64,000 nt of DNA from Desmodus rotundus (taxonomy: Eukaryota > Chordata > Mammalia > Chiroptera > Phyllostomidae): assembly GCF_022682495.2 (NCBI RefSeq), contig NC_071394.1:32584470-32648469 (forward strand), read 5' to 3'. The notes beneath the pieces were generated by a model. It saw only the letters and a program-made list of their open reading frames with translations. It had not been told where the DNA came from and searched no databases. Of this stretch, positions 11,400-23,999 are shown piece by piece (position 1 is the stretch's first letter; each line of letters opens with the position of its first letter). The position numbers were made by a program, and so were the translations under genes.

Positions 11400-13520
11400 T
11401 GTACGTTAAAAACCTTTCTTAGTTTTCATCCATTTCACTTGCCTTGTACTGCGATTGGTATGGCATCAGTTATTACATTATTTCTCCATGCATCTTCTGT
11501 ATTTCTTGCTTTTTGAACATGGCTGCTCTGCTATTTGGTATATTGATAATTTATATGTTTCATATCTTTATTGTGAGTTTTGACTTTTAGCATTATTGAG
11601 TGTCTTTGATGGTTTTTTGGTTTTTGTTTTCTGTGGGTTTTTTTATCTGAATTTTACTTTTCTTATATTAATACCACAATTACTGCTGTCTTACAGTTTC
11701 ATTTTCTGGATATATACTATCCCATACATAATTTCAACCTTTGAATTACTGGCCCCTTGCACAAAACCATAGAGTTGAAATTTGCTTTATGAACCAATTT
11801 GAATTATTTTTCTCATAATAGATGGGATAAGCCCACTCGTATTTTTTGATGGTTGATATATTGGTGTCCAATCTGTATATAATTTCATGTTACCCTATAT
11901 ATTTTGTTATATATACTGTGCATATATATTTGGTCTGTTTTTGCTCTAAAATTTTTTGGGAACATTGGTACTTTTATTTAGAGGATTCTCTTATATTTTA
12001 TACCTTTGTAGTGCCCTTAAATATAATTTTTATAAATTACATTCTATTCTGTGTGCTCTCGGTCTTACATGATATCCTTGACTATGGCCCATTCCCTATA
12101 GAACGGTCAATAATCTTACTCTATCTCTTCTGTCTTTCTCTTCCTCCGTTCCAGTTGTTTTCTTCCCACTTTGCCGGAACATTTTATATGTAACACATAA
12201 CGTGCACACACAATTTTTCACCCATCCCACCACTCTCTTTTTAGGTATGTAATGCTTAAATTTAACTCTAAAATTAAATATGTGAAATGATTTTCATCAC
12301 TTCTTTTGCTCAAATTTTCCCAGGTATTTCCTAGCTTAATGAAGCTCATCCAACCAAAGAACGGCTCATGTGTAAAGCACCCCTGGATTTGTTGACGGTC
12401 TTTAAAGGTGTTTTTCTATTGCAGTTGGATGGTTATAAAACACTTGGTTTTTAACTTCTGTGTTTGAATGTCTTTAAAATGTTGCTCCACTGTTGTTTCG
12501 TTTTTCATCAAACTTGAGAAGTTTGATGCCAACCTTTTTTTTTTTTTTAACCCTGGTAATTAGATCCTAATTCCTGAATACCTTGAATACCTTTTTGCCC
12601 TTTGGACATGAAAAAATAATTGTTTTTCTTGGATTATATTTTACAAATCAGTTATAGTACATGTTTTATTTTCCTTCTTCAGAGTCTTGAGCTATAGGCA
12701 TGTTGAACTCTGCATAGAGTTCAAATGAAACGAACTCTTCCATTTTAACCATTTTCTCTTTGACCTTTTATCTTTTTATCTCATTGTTATTCTGCTTTTC
12801 TTCAAAGTGTATTAGTAAATTTTACTATAGTCTATTATGCTATGGGTGTCTTTTAATTTATTCTTTATTTCTGAGATGGACTTGTTTCTTCTTTTAATTT
12901 CTTGAATGAGATCAATCAACTCTTATTGCATTACATTCTTCCCCCCTCTTATGGCCTTAACTTTTAAGATTTATTATCCTAGTTTATATCTATATCTATA
13001 TCTTTATGTATATCTGCATACCTACATCTGATCTTCAAATACTTGTCTGAGGATTTTAATTCAGGAAAAAATCATGTTAGAACATTATTCTGTTTTATGA
13101 TTTTCTTAATCCTTTGCTGGCAGGGAGCATTTCATCAGCTGAAGTATTGTGATTTGAATTTTCTGTTTTCTTCTTTTGTTAGCTTTGTATGAATTTGGTG
13201 TGATTCTTTTTTTCTATTCCTAGACATTATGGGAGTAGAGTCTTTACTCCAGGAGTGCCAACTTCCATCAGCCTAAGGAGGCCATTTTGTTTTAATGAAT
13301 GCTCAGTGGTAGGAGAGAGACAAAGGATTGGCATGCCTTGTTTCTCTTTCACTTCTGAAAGATCCTCAGTTTCCCCTTCTTACCTTCTTCTTTCTCATTT
13401 CTGCTGGATCCTCAAGGGAATAATCTTTACTTTTATGATTCTCTCCAAAACACATTTTGAAGCCTCAATACCAATCATTTTCTATCGATTTTTCTGTAGC
13501 TGATACTGTGAACTACACAG
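11400..13520 (-). mobile_element. Degraded LINE sequence (L1/HAL1-like), tentative
   Basis: The minus strand is A-rich with LINE-like lysine/glutamate-rich broken reading frames. The T-rich plus strand shows none of the composition of nearby unique DNA. Segments such as the reverse complement of 12300-12500 and 12690-12900 recall HAL1/L1 ORF1 and 3' sequence, but no diagnostic domain survives. Open frames on the plus strand (11846-12193, 13255-13503) are hydrophobic translations of the antisense of this A-rich DNA. Confidence 0.35.
12703..12724. repeat. Perfect 9-bp inverted repeat with 4-base loop
   Basis: TTGAACTCT (12703-12711) and AGAGTTCAA (12716-12724) are exact reverse complements separated by GCAT. 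It lies within the probable old LINE sequence and is likely incidental. Confidence 0.85.
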
Positions 13521-15429
13521 TATCACAATTCAACCACTTACTGTGTACTTTTTTTTTTTCTAGATCTATTCTTTTTCTATGTGCTCAACTTTTTAATGTC
13601 TTTTAAGCTTTCCCGTTCTTGCTTTCAGCACCCACAGGCTTATATCAGTCTTAGGAGGTCTGTTGGAATGTGAAGTTTCTATCTATATTTATAGGTAAAT
13701 TGATTGTGGTATTTCCCACTCCCTAGTGAGTTTAAAGGCTTGAATCATTTGTGATTTCATTTACACCCCTTTTTTGATACTATTATTTTGAGGAAGGACT
13801 TGAGGAGAGATTCAGGTTTAGGAGGACACCATCATCTCCAGTCCCATGATTTCCTTGGAAATAGAGTTTTGAAATTAACCATTTTCTAGAATAAACATAT
13901 AAAGTCACCTTCAATTTGTTTTCTATAGACTTATATTTTGATTTTAAAAATGTTTTGTGTCTTAAGTTGCACATCCTAATTGCATTCTACATTTTAAGGG
14001 GAGGTATCTTGTTATTTTAATTTTCATCATAGTATCTAGTATAATAACCCACATATTATAGTTTCTCAATAAATACTAATTATTTAGTTACTAAGATTAT
14101 CATTTACTGACATAAGAAAACCTTTTTATATAAAAAGTTGTAAATAAAACATTTGGGTTATTTATTTATTTATTAAAAAGGATTTTTGATGTAGATTAAT
14201 GTTGAGAAATAACTTCTAAAACAATTAAAATGTATTTTTCTTTTATTTCTTAAATAAATTTCATAGAAAGAAGCCACGTTTTAAGGGAAAAACCCATCTA
14301 AAAACATATTCTCATGAAAAAACTGGAAATAACAGAGACTAAGTAATTTCTTTAATACATATTTGTCTTATTATCTTCTCTATAAGAAACAAATAAAAAC
14401 CTATATTTTTATTTCACATGTGTAAAAATTAAAGCAACAAACAATAAGGAAATATAATGTATTATTGTAATCGTCATTAATTCATTTAATTTAAATGCAA
14501 ATGATATGTTTCAATAATCATAAATTGCCTGGCATCAGGTTGTCCCTAGTAACGAGCAGACCGAGAGATGGCACTTTTTTGAAATTCTAATAAACTACTC
14601 CATGAACACTCTCTTTTTGTGAACATAGTTACCCCTTGAAGCAGTCTGAAATGCAGAGCTGAAAGATTTAAAACCTCATAAGACGGTTTTTAAGGTTGGA
14701 ATAGAAAGCCACTCTTGGCTTCATGGCCAGATCTGAACACTAAAGTTAAGAAGTAATTTCAAATCAATCTGTAGAAAGACTTCACCTCTGATCGTGAGCA
14801 AACAGAGGCCCGCACCCCGGTCGGTGTCAGGAGTCATGCGATGGACACTAATGATGTCTGCTGCCTTTTATCATCTGTCAGCGACAAGCCACACTTCCAC
14901 ACAGACAGTGAGGACATTTAATGAAACAAAACAGCGTTATCGAGCTCCACGTTTCCCCACCCTCTTTGGTCCTAGAAATGAGACTCTAGGTTTATTAAAT
15001 TGTGACTTGTGGAGGTATACCACAATTATATTTTATTGAACCAAAAATTATAGTAAGGTTCCAACTCATGGCTTTAAAAAGCACCTCTGTTTCGAAAGTT
15101 CAAATCCAGAAAATATCACAGGTTTAAAAGTTATATGTACATGGAAAGAGTTTTATCATTTTTAAAAATTATATGTTCATTATAAAAAATACAAAAAATA
15201 TAAATAATTCAACCTCAATCATATTAGCTAGAAATAGTGCCTAATAATGTTTGCATATTTATTTTTATTTTAGCCTTCTAAATGTTATGATAAATTCATA
15301 TTCTTATAAAAATATGTATTTTATTTGTTCTTAAGTCTCAATGGCCTGTGACTACAGTAATATCCAAATTTTTGCTGTCTTTAATCCAAAGATAAATAAA
15401 TATAGATACAGACCCACTACATTGACATA
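13521..15429. other. Intergenic, no gene recognised
   Basis: AT-rich sequence. The segment 14520-14980 is less AT-rich, with words such as GTCCCTAGTAACGAGCAG (resembling an RFX X-box) and a mixed composition that could mark an old regulatory element. The open frames at 13783-13974 and 14794-15039 have no recognisable domain. Confidence 0.4.
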
Positions 15430-15700
15430 TTCTTTCTTACTTTTCATTCACTCAACAAATATTTATTATATTTCTGCTACATGCAAGGTGCTTTTTAGCA
15501 ACTGGAAATACAGCAGTGAAATAAAACTAATAAGGATCTCTGTCCACACAGAGCCCACATTCTGGAGAAATAAGCAAGCAGAGATGAAATAAACAAGTGA
15601 AAATAATACAAATACATAAACATAATAAGCCAGGTGGTGAGAAGTGCTACAGAGAAGAAGGTCGGAAGGCAGAGAATGAGAGACCCCACTTATTCGCTCT
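15430..15700 (+). mobile_element. Ancient dispersed repeat, L1ME-like 3' region
   Basis: The segment follows a well-known mammalian consensus: CTCAACAAATATTTATTATA, a TGCAAGGTGC word, ACTGGAAATACAGCAGTGAA, then CACACAGAGCCCACATTCTG, and AAGTGCTACAGAGAAGAAGG. I associate this consensus with old L1ME-type 3' ends, but the family name is uncertain. No coding capacity. Confidence 0.45.
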
Positions 15701-15769
15701 ACCATAGCACAAGTCCGACTGTTCCTGATTTCTTCAGACCTGTCAAACAGAGGGCTTTTGCTCTGACCA

Positions 15770-16110
15770 TTCTTTCTATTTGACTCACTCTTTTACCTCT
15801 TCCTAATCTGGGCTTAAATGCCACCTCCTCAGTGAGGCCTATCCTAAACAGCCCATTTAAAATTGCAACCTGATGCTGCCTGTCCTGTTCCAACACTCCC
15901 AAGCCACTTGCTATAGTCTTATTTATTCAGTACTTAACACTTCTTACTTTTGAACACTCTACATACTTAGTTTACCCTGTTATTATGCATACTGTCCATT
16001 TTCAGTCTCCCCCACAGGAAGGCAAGGTTCAAAAGAGCAGAGATTTGGCCTTAGTAATAATGTACTCCAAGTGCTATACCTAGTTTCCTGACACATAATA
16101 AGGTAAATAT
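15770..16110 (+). mobile_element. L2 3' end
   Basis: L2 (CR1-group LINE) 3' terminal consensus words occur in order: GGCTTAAATGCCACCTCCTC, AGTGAGGCCTATCC, TTATTTATTCAGTACTTA, TCAGTCTCCCCCACAGGAAG and finally CCTGACACATAATAAGG. The order fits plus orientation. It is well decayed. Confidence 0.65.
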
Positions 16111-16159
16111 ATATATATATTTGTGGGATGATTAAAGTGGAAATGTTAAATAGGTGGTT

Positions 16160-16450
16160 GAAAAACTAAGACTTGAGTTTTGGGGGAAAGTCCAGGCTAA
16201 AAATACAGATTTGGGAGTCATTTGGGGTGGCATTTTCAGTTATAAAATTGGAAAAGATTTCGTATGGAATGAGTAAAATGAAGAAAAAGAGTGGTCTCTG
16301 AAAAAATCCTTAGGCCAGCCAATGTTAAGAAATCAGCCTGATGAGGAAGCTCCAGGGAAAAAGGCAGAGACAAGTAGATGGTGAAAAGCAGGAGGAAAAT
16401 AAACTAAGCATTGTCTCCTATGCTCCAAGCGAAGAAAATGTTGCAATAAA
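16160..16450 (-). mobile_element. L2 internal fragment, tentative
   Basis: GATTTGGGAGTCATTTGGGG followed by a G/A-rich strand resembles the reverse complement of the L2 segment that carries the 'ATGCTGATGACTCCCAAAT' word. The match weakens after about 16330. Confidence 0.35.
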
Positions 16451-17049
16451 GAAAAGGTCTGCAAATTTGCAATATTTGACTTTTTATTTGTCATTCTTTT
16501 GGCACTACACTGCAAGAAAACCTCTATATTTCTAAGTTGTAAAAACATTTTTAGTTTCATTCCAATCTCATTACAAAGCATTATATTCTGTCATAAAATT
16601 AGCCACATACAATACATATGCATAAAATGCAGTGTGTCCCAGTAAATGAACAACGGACATCTTTAAAGTCTTAAAGATGCACTAACTCCACTTTGGAGAC
16701 CATTGATCTAAGCCTAAATGAGACTCAAAGGGAGCTGAGACTGAGCTGTCCAAAGAGTTCCACACCTGCTTTCTCAATTATCTTTGTTCTCAACGATGTC
16801 CTGTCAACGGCGCATATTTCTGTAGAAGACTAGCTGTCCTACATACTCCTCTTCTTTCCCTTTTTGGCCAAGAGACTAGCTGTGTTGGTTTCACATCCTG
16901 CCTGCTTCACCTCTGTGCTCCCGCTTGCATTCTGTCCTCTCATTTCTTTCTGTGGGCATCTTTTAGGCCCTTAATATTACCTTTTCTGTCTTCTCTTCGT
17001 AACCAAGTGCATCCCTCATAAGGCTCATCTACATCCATCAACTCTCCTT

Positions 17050-17350
17050 TTCTCTTCCTTTTCATGACTCCCCTCTGTCCTCAATCTCCATCACACGTGA
17101 TCTACCTGAGGTCACCAATAATCTCCCAACTGCAGCACCACACTGTCGGAAGCTATGGTTTGCCTGACACCCTTTCTTCGCGTGGTTCAGTCACACCACA
17201 TTATCCTTCTTTTTCACTTCTCCTCCTGATTCTGTGCAGCCTGCGTGTTCCTCAGGGTTCAATCCATAGTCCTTTTAGCGCTCCTTGGTCTTTATTTGTG
17301 TGAACCCCTTGTTCCAATCTAATTAAACTCGTGTATTCCTCAGTGCTCAC
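17050..17350 (+). mobile_element. L2 ORF2 (reverse transcriptase region) fragment
   Basis: The sequence contains GAGGTCACCAATAATCTCCC and later GTTCCTCAGGGTTCAATCC, which are the conserved L2 reverse-transcriptase words (consensus GTGCCTCAGGGCTCAGTCC, encoding a P-Q-G-S motif). An open frame at 17064-17303 spans them, but the reading frame is not preserved over the family length. Plus orientation. Confidence 0.5.
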
Positions 17351-18284
17351 CTATGTCTTCCTTCTTGCTCTTTAGTTGTTGCTGCTTCTACTCTCCAGGT
17401 TTTTTACCTACTATCACCACCACCCCGCCCCATGAACTATAGACCTGGTGCTTCAAGACTCGACTGAAATGGCATTTTCCCTTCCTCTCCAGGGCACTTT
17501 AGTCACACGTTTCAAGAGCACCTGCCACAGTTCATCAAGCACTACGATTTATGTAGTCCATCACCCAACGGTGGGTTGGCTCCGTGTCTACTTCATCCTT
17601 TCCTAATTACACTAGCCTGGGATAGCTGAAACTCAATAAGTGAACTGAATGGAGAATAAAGAAATAAGAATGTCTTCATATTACAAAGACAGTACAGTCA
17701 CTACGAAAAGATAATTTAGTTAGCAACTTCCAGAATTGCCTAGCACACTCCCAAATGAAGGACTGAGCAAACAAATTGCTATCCTGTTTTAGCTGCTGTA
17801 CTTTGTTAACAAAGTATCTCGGTGAGTGATGAGTATGGCACAGTTTCACTAAGAAGTAGGTAGCCTTTCATAGCTCTGAATAACTGGATGTTAAAATATA
17901 GAAATGCATTTATGAATGCAAACTATAGAGGTTATCTTCTGATATTTTCAAAGAGCCATTTTTATATATATCAATACTGTTATTTTGCATGTTTTTATAA
18001 TGTTTTAGACATTTATTATGTATAACTTCACACTTCTCTGAGTACCTTGGCAAATTTCACTCTGAAATAAAATTAACATTAATGATTATTAATTACATTT
18101 TAATGGAGCATTATATTAACATGTGAGATTAAAGCTTATTAGACTTTCTACTAATATTCCTCATATGATAATTCCTTTAACAGTTTTAAAATTTATTATC
18201 CCATTACATTAAACTCTTTCCCTTGAGTATCACTGGGGCTTACAACTACAAAAAATGCTACATTTAATTAGCTAGGAATAATAA

Positions 18285-18545
18285 AAGCAACAAAAGCTAC
18301 CATTTACTGTGCACTGTGCCAGCCTGGGCTCACTGGTGAACTGTTTATGTATATCTTTTTCTTTCATACTCACAGAATCCTGGGAGGTGGATGATACTGT
18401 TATCTCCATTTTACATCAAAACTGAGGCTTTTCTAAGTGATTTTTTTCAAGGCTACAGACCAGAAATAATGCATCTAGGTTCCAAAAAATAAAAATGTCT
18501 TGTTCCAGAGCCAGTCTTTTAACCATGGTTATTCAGCTTCTAAAT
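18285..18545 (-). mobile_element. MIR element
   Basis: Reverse orientation MIR: AAGCTACCATTTACTGTGCA, TCACAGAATCCTGGGAGGTG, TATCTCCATTTTACATCAAA, an ACTGAGGCTT word and CAGAGCCAGTCTTTTAACCA occur in consensus order. This is one of the best-preserved MIRs in the window. Confidence 0.75.
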
Positions 18546-19525
18546 CTTTTTGCTTTCATCAAGACATTATTTGAGTAGGTGATACCACTTCCATTTAGTT
18601 TTCCAGTTTTCATATTTTAGCATCTGTAAAGTTATGCTGTATTTTGCTCTGCAAAAAAGTAACGAGTGTTCCTAAATAGGGAACTCATTAAACATATTAT
18701 GGTATGCAGTATGTTTACTGCATTTCCATAATCTCCTATTTGAGAAACACCAGTTTAAAAGGAGACAAGCCTGAGATAGGTTGGCTTCATTTTAAGTGTA
18801 CCCAAGATATATTTTAAACAATCCATTTCAGACTCTACTAGAGTCAAGTTCTCTGACCTGATTTGGAGCATCAGAGCTAAATTTGCTCATGTGTGTTTTT
18901 CCAAATTTCAAATCCTCATAATTCCTTAAGGATATCCAAGCTAGAATAATGAAGTGATACTAAGTTTCCTTAAAGTTCTGAATAATATTTGCAAGTTAAG
19001 AGACAAATGCAACTGAGACAGATAGAAATTCTTAGTCTTTTTACAGACTTCAGGCTCCTATTTCCTCTTCCCAGCATTTGTCCTACCTTTTCCATATCAA
19101 GATCACTCTACTTGACAACCAAGGCAGAGAAAATAAATCAGATCTTATCACATCTGTCCTCTGCTTGGTGTTTGTCAGTGTTGTACCATCAGACCTGAGC
19201 AACAGGCAAAGCTGGATCTTCTGGGCTCTTATTTGTAATATAAGTGAAACTTTTTAATAGTTATTTTTAACAATTTTTACTAACCACAGTTCGTTTAGGA
19301 GCTAAGAATTCCTGGTGGTATTCTATAGAGACCTCTGCTACTATTTTGGTATGTGTTTGCCTTTAACGAACCCTTTAACATTGAAATCTATTAGAAAGTT
19401 CCCTTTGGGGATATACATAACTTCTAAAGAGGTGATTCTAGACTGTTTTGAATGAGCAGGCTTTGGGAATCTTATGAAAGCTATGAACATTCCTACCTAC
19501 ACATTGAAGTTTAAGTTCAATGAAT

Positions 19526-20365
19526 TTATTTTTATTTATTTATATTTTTAATTAAATTTATTGGGGTGACATTGGTTAATAAAATCATATGGGTTTCAAG
19601 TGTCCGATTCTGTGATGTGTCATCTGTATATTGCACTGTGTGTCCACAACCCCAAATCAGATCTTCTTCTGTCACCATGTATATGATGCTTTTTATCCTA
19701 TACTACCCCCACCCACTTCCTTCCCTCCAGTAACCACCATATTGTTGTCTGTGTCTATGAGTTTTTGTATTTTTTTTTCTTGTTTGTTCATTTGTTGCTT
19801 TCAGTTTTGTAATCCACATTTGAGTGAAATCGTATGGTTCTTTAACTTCTGCCTGACTTAGTTGCTTAACAAGGTATTCTCAGGGTCCATCCATGCTGTC
19901 GCAAATGGCAGTATTCCATCTTTTCTTAGGGCTCGTACTAATCCACTGTATATGTGTACCACGTCTTCCTTGTTCAGCCATCTGTCAAAGGGCACTTTTG
20001 TTGTTTGCATGGCTTGGCCGCCGTGAATAGGGCTGCAATGAACAGAGGTGCATATGTCTTTGTGAATATATGTTTTCAAAATTTTGAAAATGGTAGGTAT
20101 CTAGAAGAGGGGTTGCTAGGTTATATGGTAACTTTATTCTTTTTTTTTTTTTTTGAGGAGCCTTCATACAGTTTTCCATAGTGGCTCTACATTCCCACCA
20201 GTGGTGAATGAGGGTTTCTTTTCCTCCACAACCTCTCCAACTCCTGTTATTCCATGTCTTATTAATAATAGTCATTCTATCAAGTATGAGGTGGTATCTC
20301 ATTGTAGTGTGGATTTGCATTTCCCTAACAGCTAGTGAAACTGAGCATGAGGTCTGAGACAATAA
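19526..20365 (-). mobile_element. 5'-truncated L1, 3' end with ORF2 C-terminus
   Basis: The minus strand shows the 3' portion of an L1. An interrupted frame (20362 down to 19985) encodes L1 ORF2p C-terminal sequence, including VREMQIHTTMRYHLILDRM and a W-R-G-C-G-G-K segment, then frameshifts. A second piece (20079 down to 19858) carries the A-A-W-M-D-P-E-N family motif. The 3' UTR and A-tail appear as a T/A-rich stretch near 19526-19560. The element lies directly beside an older L1 in the same orientation. It cannot encode a functional protein. Confidence 0.85.
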
Positions 20366-20429
20366 ATTACATAGAAGAGAATGTAACTGTTAAGCTTACG
20401 GACCTTAGTCCTAGGGTCAATTGTAGTAC

Positions 20430-21640
20430 ACATTCAATATTATTTTTTATTAGTTTCCGGTATGCAGCATAGTGGTTAGTTAGATAAACATATACTTTAC
20501 AAAGTATTCTCCCTGCTACCAGACATAGTTATTATAATATTATTGATTATATTTCCTATGCTGTACTTTACCTCCCCGTGTATATAATTTGTAACCACCA
20601 GACTATACTTCTAAATAGCATTATCTTTTTTTACCCAGTCCCCCAAACCTCCTTCCCTCTGGCAGCCATCTGCCTGTTCTTTGTATTTATGAGTCGGTTT
20701 CTTTTTTGTTTGTTCATTTATATTGTTCTTTAGATTCCACACATAAGTGAAATTATATTATATTTGTCTTTCTTATGCTGACTTACTTTACTTAACATGA
20801 TACCTTCTAAGTTCATCCATGCTGCTGCAAATGGTGGGGTTTCATTTTTTATGGGTGAGTAATATTCCATTGCATATATGTGCCATTTTTTCTTTATCCA
20901 GTGATATACTGATGGGCACTTAAATTGCTTCCATATCATGGCTATTACAAATAATACTGCAAAGAACATAGGAGTGCATATATCTTTTCAAATTAGTGTT
21001 TTGAATTTCTTCAGATAAGTGTCCAGAAGTAGAATCACTGGGCCATATGGTAGTTTTAGTTTTAATTTTTTGAGGAACCTTCACACTGTTCTAATAGTGG
21101 CTGCACCAGTCTTCATTCCCACCAACAGTGCACAAGGGTTCCTTTTTCTCCACATCCTCACCAATACTTATTGTTTGATCATTTATTGATGACAACCATT
21201 CTGACAAGTGTGAGGTGATATCTCATTGTTGCTATAATTTGCATTTCTCTGATGATTAGTGACATCGAGCGTCTTTTCATATGTCATTTGGTCATCTGTA
21301 TGTCCTCTTTGGAGAAATGTTTATTCAGGTCCTTTGCCCATTTTTTAAATTGGATTGTTTGTGGTTTTTGGTGTTGAGTTATATGAGTTCTTTTAAATTT
21401 TGGATGTTAAGCCCTTATCAGAGGTATCATTGGTGAATATGGTGTCCCATTCAACGGGTTGTCTTTTCGTTTTGTTTGCTGTACAAAACTTTTTAGTTTG
21501 ATGTAATCCCACTTGCTTATTTTTATTTCTTGTGTTGTCCTTGACCAATGAGATATATCAGAGAAAACGTGACTAAGAGAAATGCCTGAGATTTTGCTGC
21601 CTATGTTTTTTGGGGGGAGTTCTATGTAAACCAATGACTT
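20430..21640 (-). mobile_element. 5'-truncated L1 (older), ORF2 C-terminal part and 3' UTR
   Basis: The minus strand begins (right side) in the ORF2 C-terminal region at about 21640 and runs to the 3' UTR near 20430. A remaining frame at 20969-20730 encodes HIYAMEYYSPIKNE and AAAWMNLEGIMLS, diagnostic of L1 ORF2p near its end. Stops and frameshifts interrupt the rest. The 3' UTR word for an L1 tail, GTTTCCGGTATGCAGCATAG on the plus strand, is diverged, so this copy is older than its neighbour at 19.5-20.4 kb. Confidence 0.8.
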
Positions 21641-22059
21641 TCATCCATGCCTGCTTGTGGATAAAATTCTAATTTAAAACACCAATATTAAGGCTTTCTC
21701 ATTTTTCTTCATTAGAAATATCACACTTGTATTAAGGTAATTAAAATTTTAATATAAATAATTTAATGGTATTTGTTTTAAAATCTCACTTCACAGGTGT
21801 ATACCTATCTTTACTCTGAATATTTTGAAGACTGCTTTTATAAGATTTAATTACCACTTGCATTTTTTACTACAATTATGTTTTTTATTATTGTTTCATT
21901 TAAAGGCAATGTATATAAGAGCAAAATTCAAGGGTTTGAAATATTATGTTAATCAAGGTATTTAATATCTCTAAGCTACTCCATTCCCATCTGCCAAATG
22001 TGATTAGGGTGTACTTCATTGGTTTTTTTTTTGTTTGTTTGTTTTAATTGATGAGAAAT

Positions 22060-22190
22060 AGATTCATGAGAATGTCAGCTCCCCAGCCGCAGAAATGTGA
22101 ATTGCTGTTTCTTAGCACATGTCCAGAACAGTGCCGGGTGTATAGTAGGTGCTTAATGAATAGTTATTGAATGAATCAATAAAGTACACA
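22060..22190 (+). mobile_element. L2 3' tail
   Basis: AATGTCAGCTCCCCAGCCGC, CCAGAACAGTGCCGGGTGTA and TAGTAGGTGCTTAATGAATA match the L2 3' terminus in order, ending in a TTGAATGAAT word. Short fragment only. Confidence 0.6.
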
Positions 22191-22395
22191 AAATTCTTAG
22201 CAGATGGTATGTTCTTAGTAATGATTTTTAAATCACAATGGTTGCAACAATATTTCAGAAATAAAATCGTCACTGAGAAAGTCGAGAAGTATTTGGAACG
22301 TGCCTTTTAACTGTGTTGCACTTGTGATGGGTGTTTAGCTCTTTGTTAATTCCCTTTATTACTTTATATTTGTAGTCACTTCCTCAGAGGGCCTT

Positions 22396-22540
22396 TTAAA
22401 AAATTTTTTTATCCTCACCTGTGTTTATTGATTTTAGAGAAAGAGGAGGGGGCACATAGAGAGGGGGAGAGAGAGATGTGAGAGAGAAACATCCATCAAA
22501 GCCTCTATTGGTTGCCTCCCATATGTTTTTCTTGACAAAG
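22396..22540 (-). mobile_element. VES-type bat SINE, partial, minus strand
   Basis: T-run (A-tail) at about 22398-22410, then ATCCTCACCTGTGTTTATTG and ATTTTAGAGAAAGAGGAGGG, which is the reverse of a bat tRNA-derived SINE ending. It resembles the 3' end of the SINE at 38.34 kb (AATCAATAAGCATGTCCTTG, then GAGTGAGGAT). The tRNA-like head is missing or too diverged to see. Confidence 0.65.
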
Positions 22541-22649
22541 CTAGCTAAGGTTCCCGGCTCCTTTTCTATTCCAGGGACTCTACTATTTTCCACAGTTTTA
22601 GTTTCTTCACAATCTGAAATTACTTCATATGTTTAACTTGCTCATCACC

Positions 22650-22790
22650 TGCTTCTCCTGCTAGAGAGTAAGTTTTATGAGATTAAGGACTTTGTCTTGT
22701 TCACTGGACATAACCGAGACTCAACTGAAGTGTCAGGCATATAGTAAGCACTCTGCAAACATGTATTAAAGAACAAATGAATGGCATGTG
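22650..22790 (+). mobile_element. L2 3' tail
   Basis: CTAGAGAGTAAGTTTTATGA, GACTTTGTCTTGTTCACTGG and TCAGGCATATAGTAAGCACT occur in the order of the L2 3' terminus, with a final ACAAATGAATGG word. Confidence 0.6.
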
Positions 22791-23299
22791 GTTCTTATTC
22801 CTCCTAGGATACTTTAAGCTTTTCCTCACACCTGCTAACATGGGTAGGTCTTAGTCTCACAGGACGGGGCACTCTACTTCCTCTCTAGAAGGTCCAGCTT
22901 TGGTCGTCTTATTCTTCTGAGAACAATGCTGTGAGCTATTATGCAGACCCTGTTCTACTCTCTCTGCCACAGTGTAAATAGTGCTAATGATCTTTGCAGC
23001 AAATACTGTTGGTTTCTGACCTCACAACCATGTCCTCCTTTATCCTTTCTAACAGGACCCAAGTTCCGTGCCGGTGTCCACACACGCACACAGCTGCACT
23101 TCAGGGGAAGTCGGGCCGGTCGCAGTCCCAGGAGTGAGTCATGATAATCCGATTCAAGCACATGGCTTCGTTCTCTTTTCTGGTGATTGGCTTTAACATG
23201 GCATCTGACTCAGTGTTGGCCAGTGAGATGTGAGGGGTGTTTTTTGAAGTTTCTGTGAACTGGCAACAACATAGACCTGACACCATATTATAAGCTTCA

Positions 23300-23470
23300 G
23301 AGAACTCTGGTGAGCACAAGCATGTGTGAGCACAAGAGAGCCTGGGAGAGGAAGAAAATGAACAAATACAAGAGACAGAATAAGAAGTGAGAGGAGAGAG
23401 CAGGTAAAAGAGAGACTATGAGAGAGAGAAAATGAGCTTGAGAATAAGAGAGAGAAAAGTGTACGTAAAG
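23300..23470. repeat. Polypurine (GA-rich) tract
   Basis: The plus strand is nearly all A and G over about 150 bases, with repeated GAGAGAG and AAGAGAGA words. The minus-strand open frame 23193-23648 is the S/L/F-rich translation of its complement and is not a gene. Confidence 0.8.
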
Positions 23471-23527
23471 TTAACTGAAAAGTCCTAACTATACTATTTT
23501 CCAAGAGGATCAATAAAAATTTACTCT

Positions 23528-23748
23528 TCTGCCCCAGCTGGTGTGGTTCAGTTAAGCATCTTCCCGCAAATAAAAAGGTCGCCGGTTCAATTCCCGGTCC
23601 CGGGCACATGCCTGGGTTGTGGACTCTTGATCTCTGGTCGGGCCACATACGGAAAGCAACCAGTCGATATTTCTATCTTGCATTGATGTTTTTCTCCCCA
23701 TCTTTCTCCCTCCCTTCTCCTCTCTAAAATCAAAAATAAGAATAAATT
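23528..23748 (+). mobile_element. VES-type bat SINE with target-site duplication
   Basis: A tRNA-derived SINE. The head carries an A-box-like TGGTGTGGTTCAGTTAAGC and a B-box-like GGTTCAATTCCCGG (about 23584). The body continues with GGGCACATGCCTGGGTTGTG and GCAACCAGTCGATATTTCTA and ends in TCTCTAAAATC plus an A-rich tail. A 14-base target-site duplication TAAAAATTTACTCT flanks it exactly (23514-23527 and 23749-23762). This family is the main SINE of yangochiropteran bats and is the best clue to the organism. It is mobilised by L1 machinery and has no coding capacity. Confidence 0.93.
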
Positions 23749-23999
23749 TAAAAATTTACTCTCTTATTGGACTGACAAGAAATGTCCTATAGAAGCAGCA
23801 CATTCAAAGCACACCTTTCCACATCTTACTGTTAAATGACTACGTAATAAACTTCTATTCAATGTATTAGATTGTCTCAGAGACTTTAACGATGTCCACA
23901 AGCTATGTCTTAAATATCCAGAATCCTGGAGTTTCTATGGAAATCTTAGTTTTTATTTTTATGTTATTTATTTTCTTGACAATCGTCATCATCTGCTTG

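Noticed and set aside
11846..12193. 115-residue hydrophobic open frame resembling a membrane protein
   Set aside because: T-rich DNA translated in this direction gives F/L/I/Y-rich strings. The opposite strand looks like decayed LINE sequence.
23528..23600. Possible functional tRNA gene
   Set aside because: The A- and B-box-like words belong to the tRNA-derived head of a bat SINE; the cloverleaf is not intact and the SINE body follows.
23193..23648. 151-residue minus-strand open frame
   Set aside because: It is the translation of the complement of a polypurine tract joined to part of a SINE, giving S/L/F-rich low complexity.
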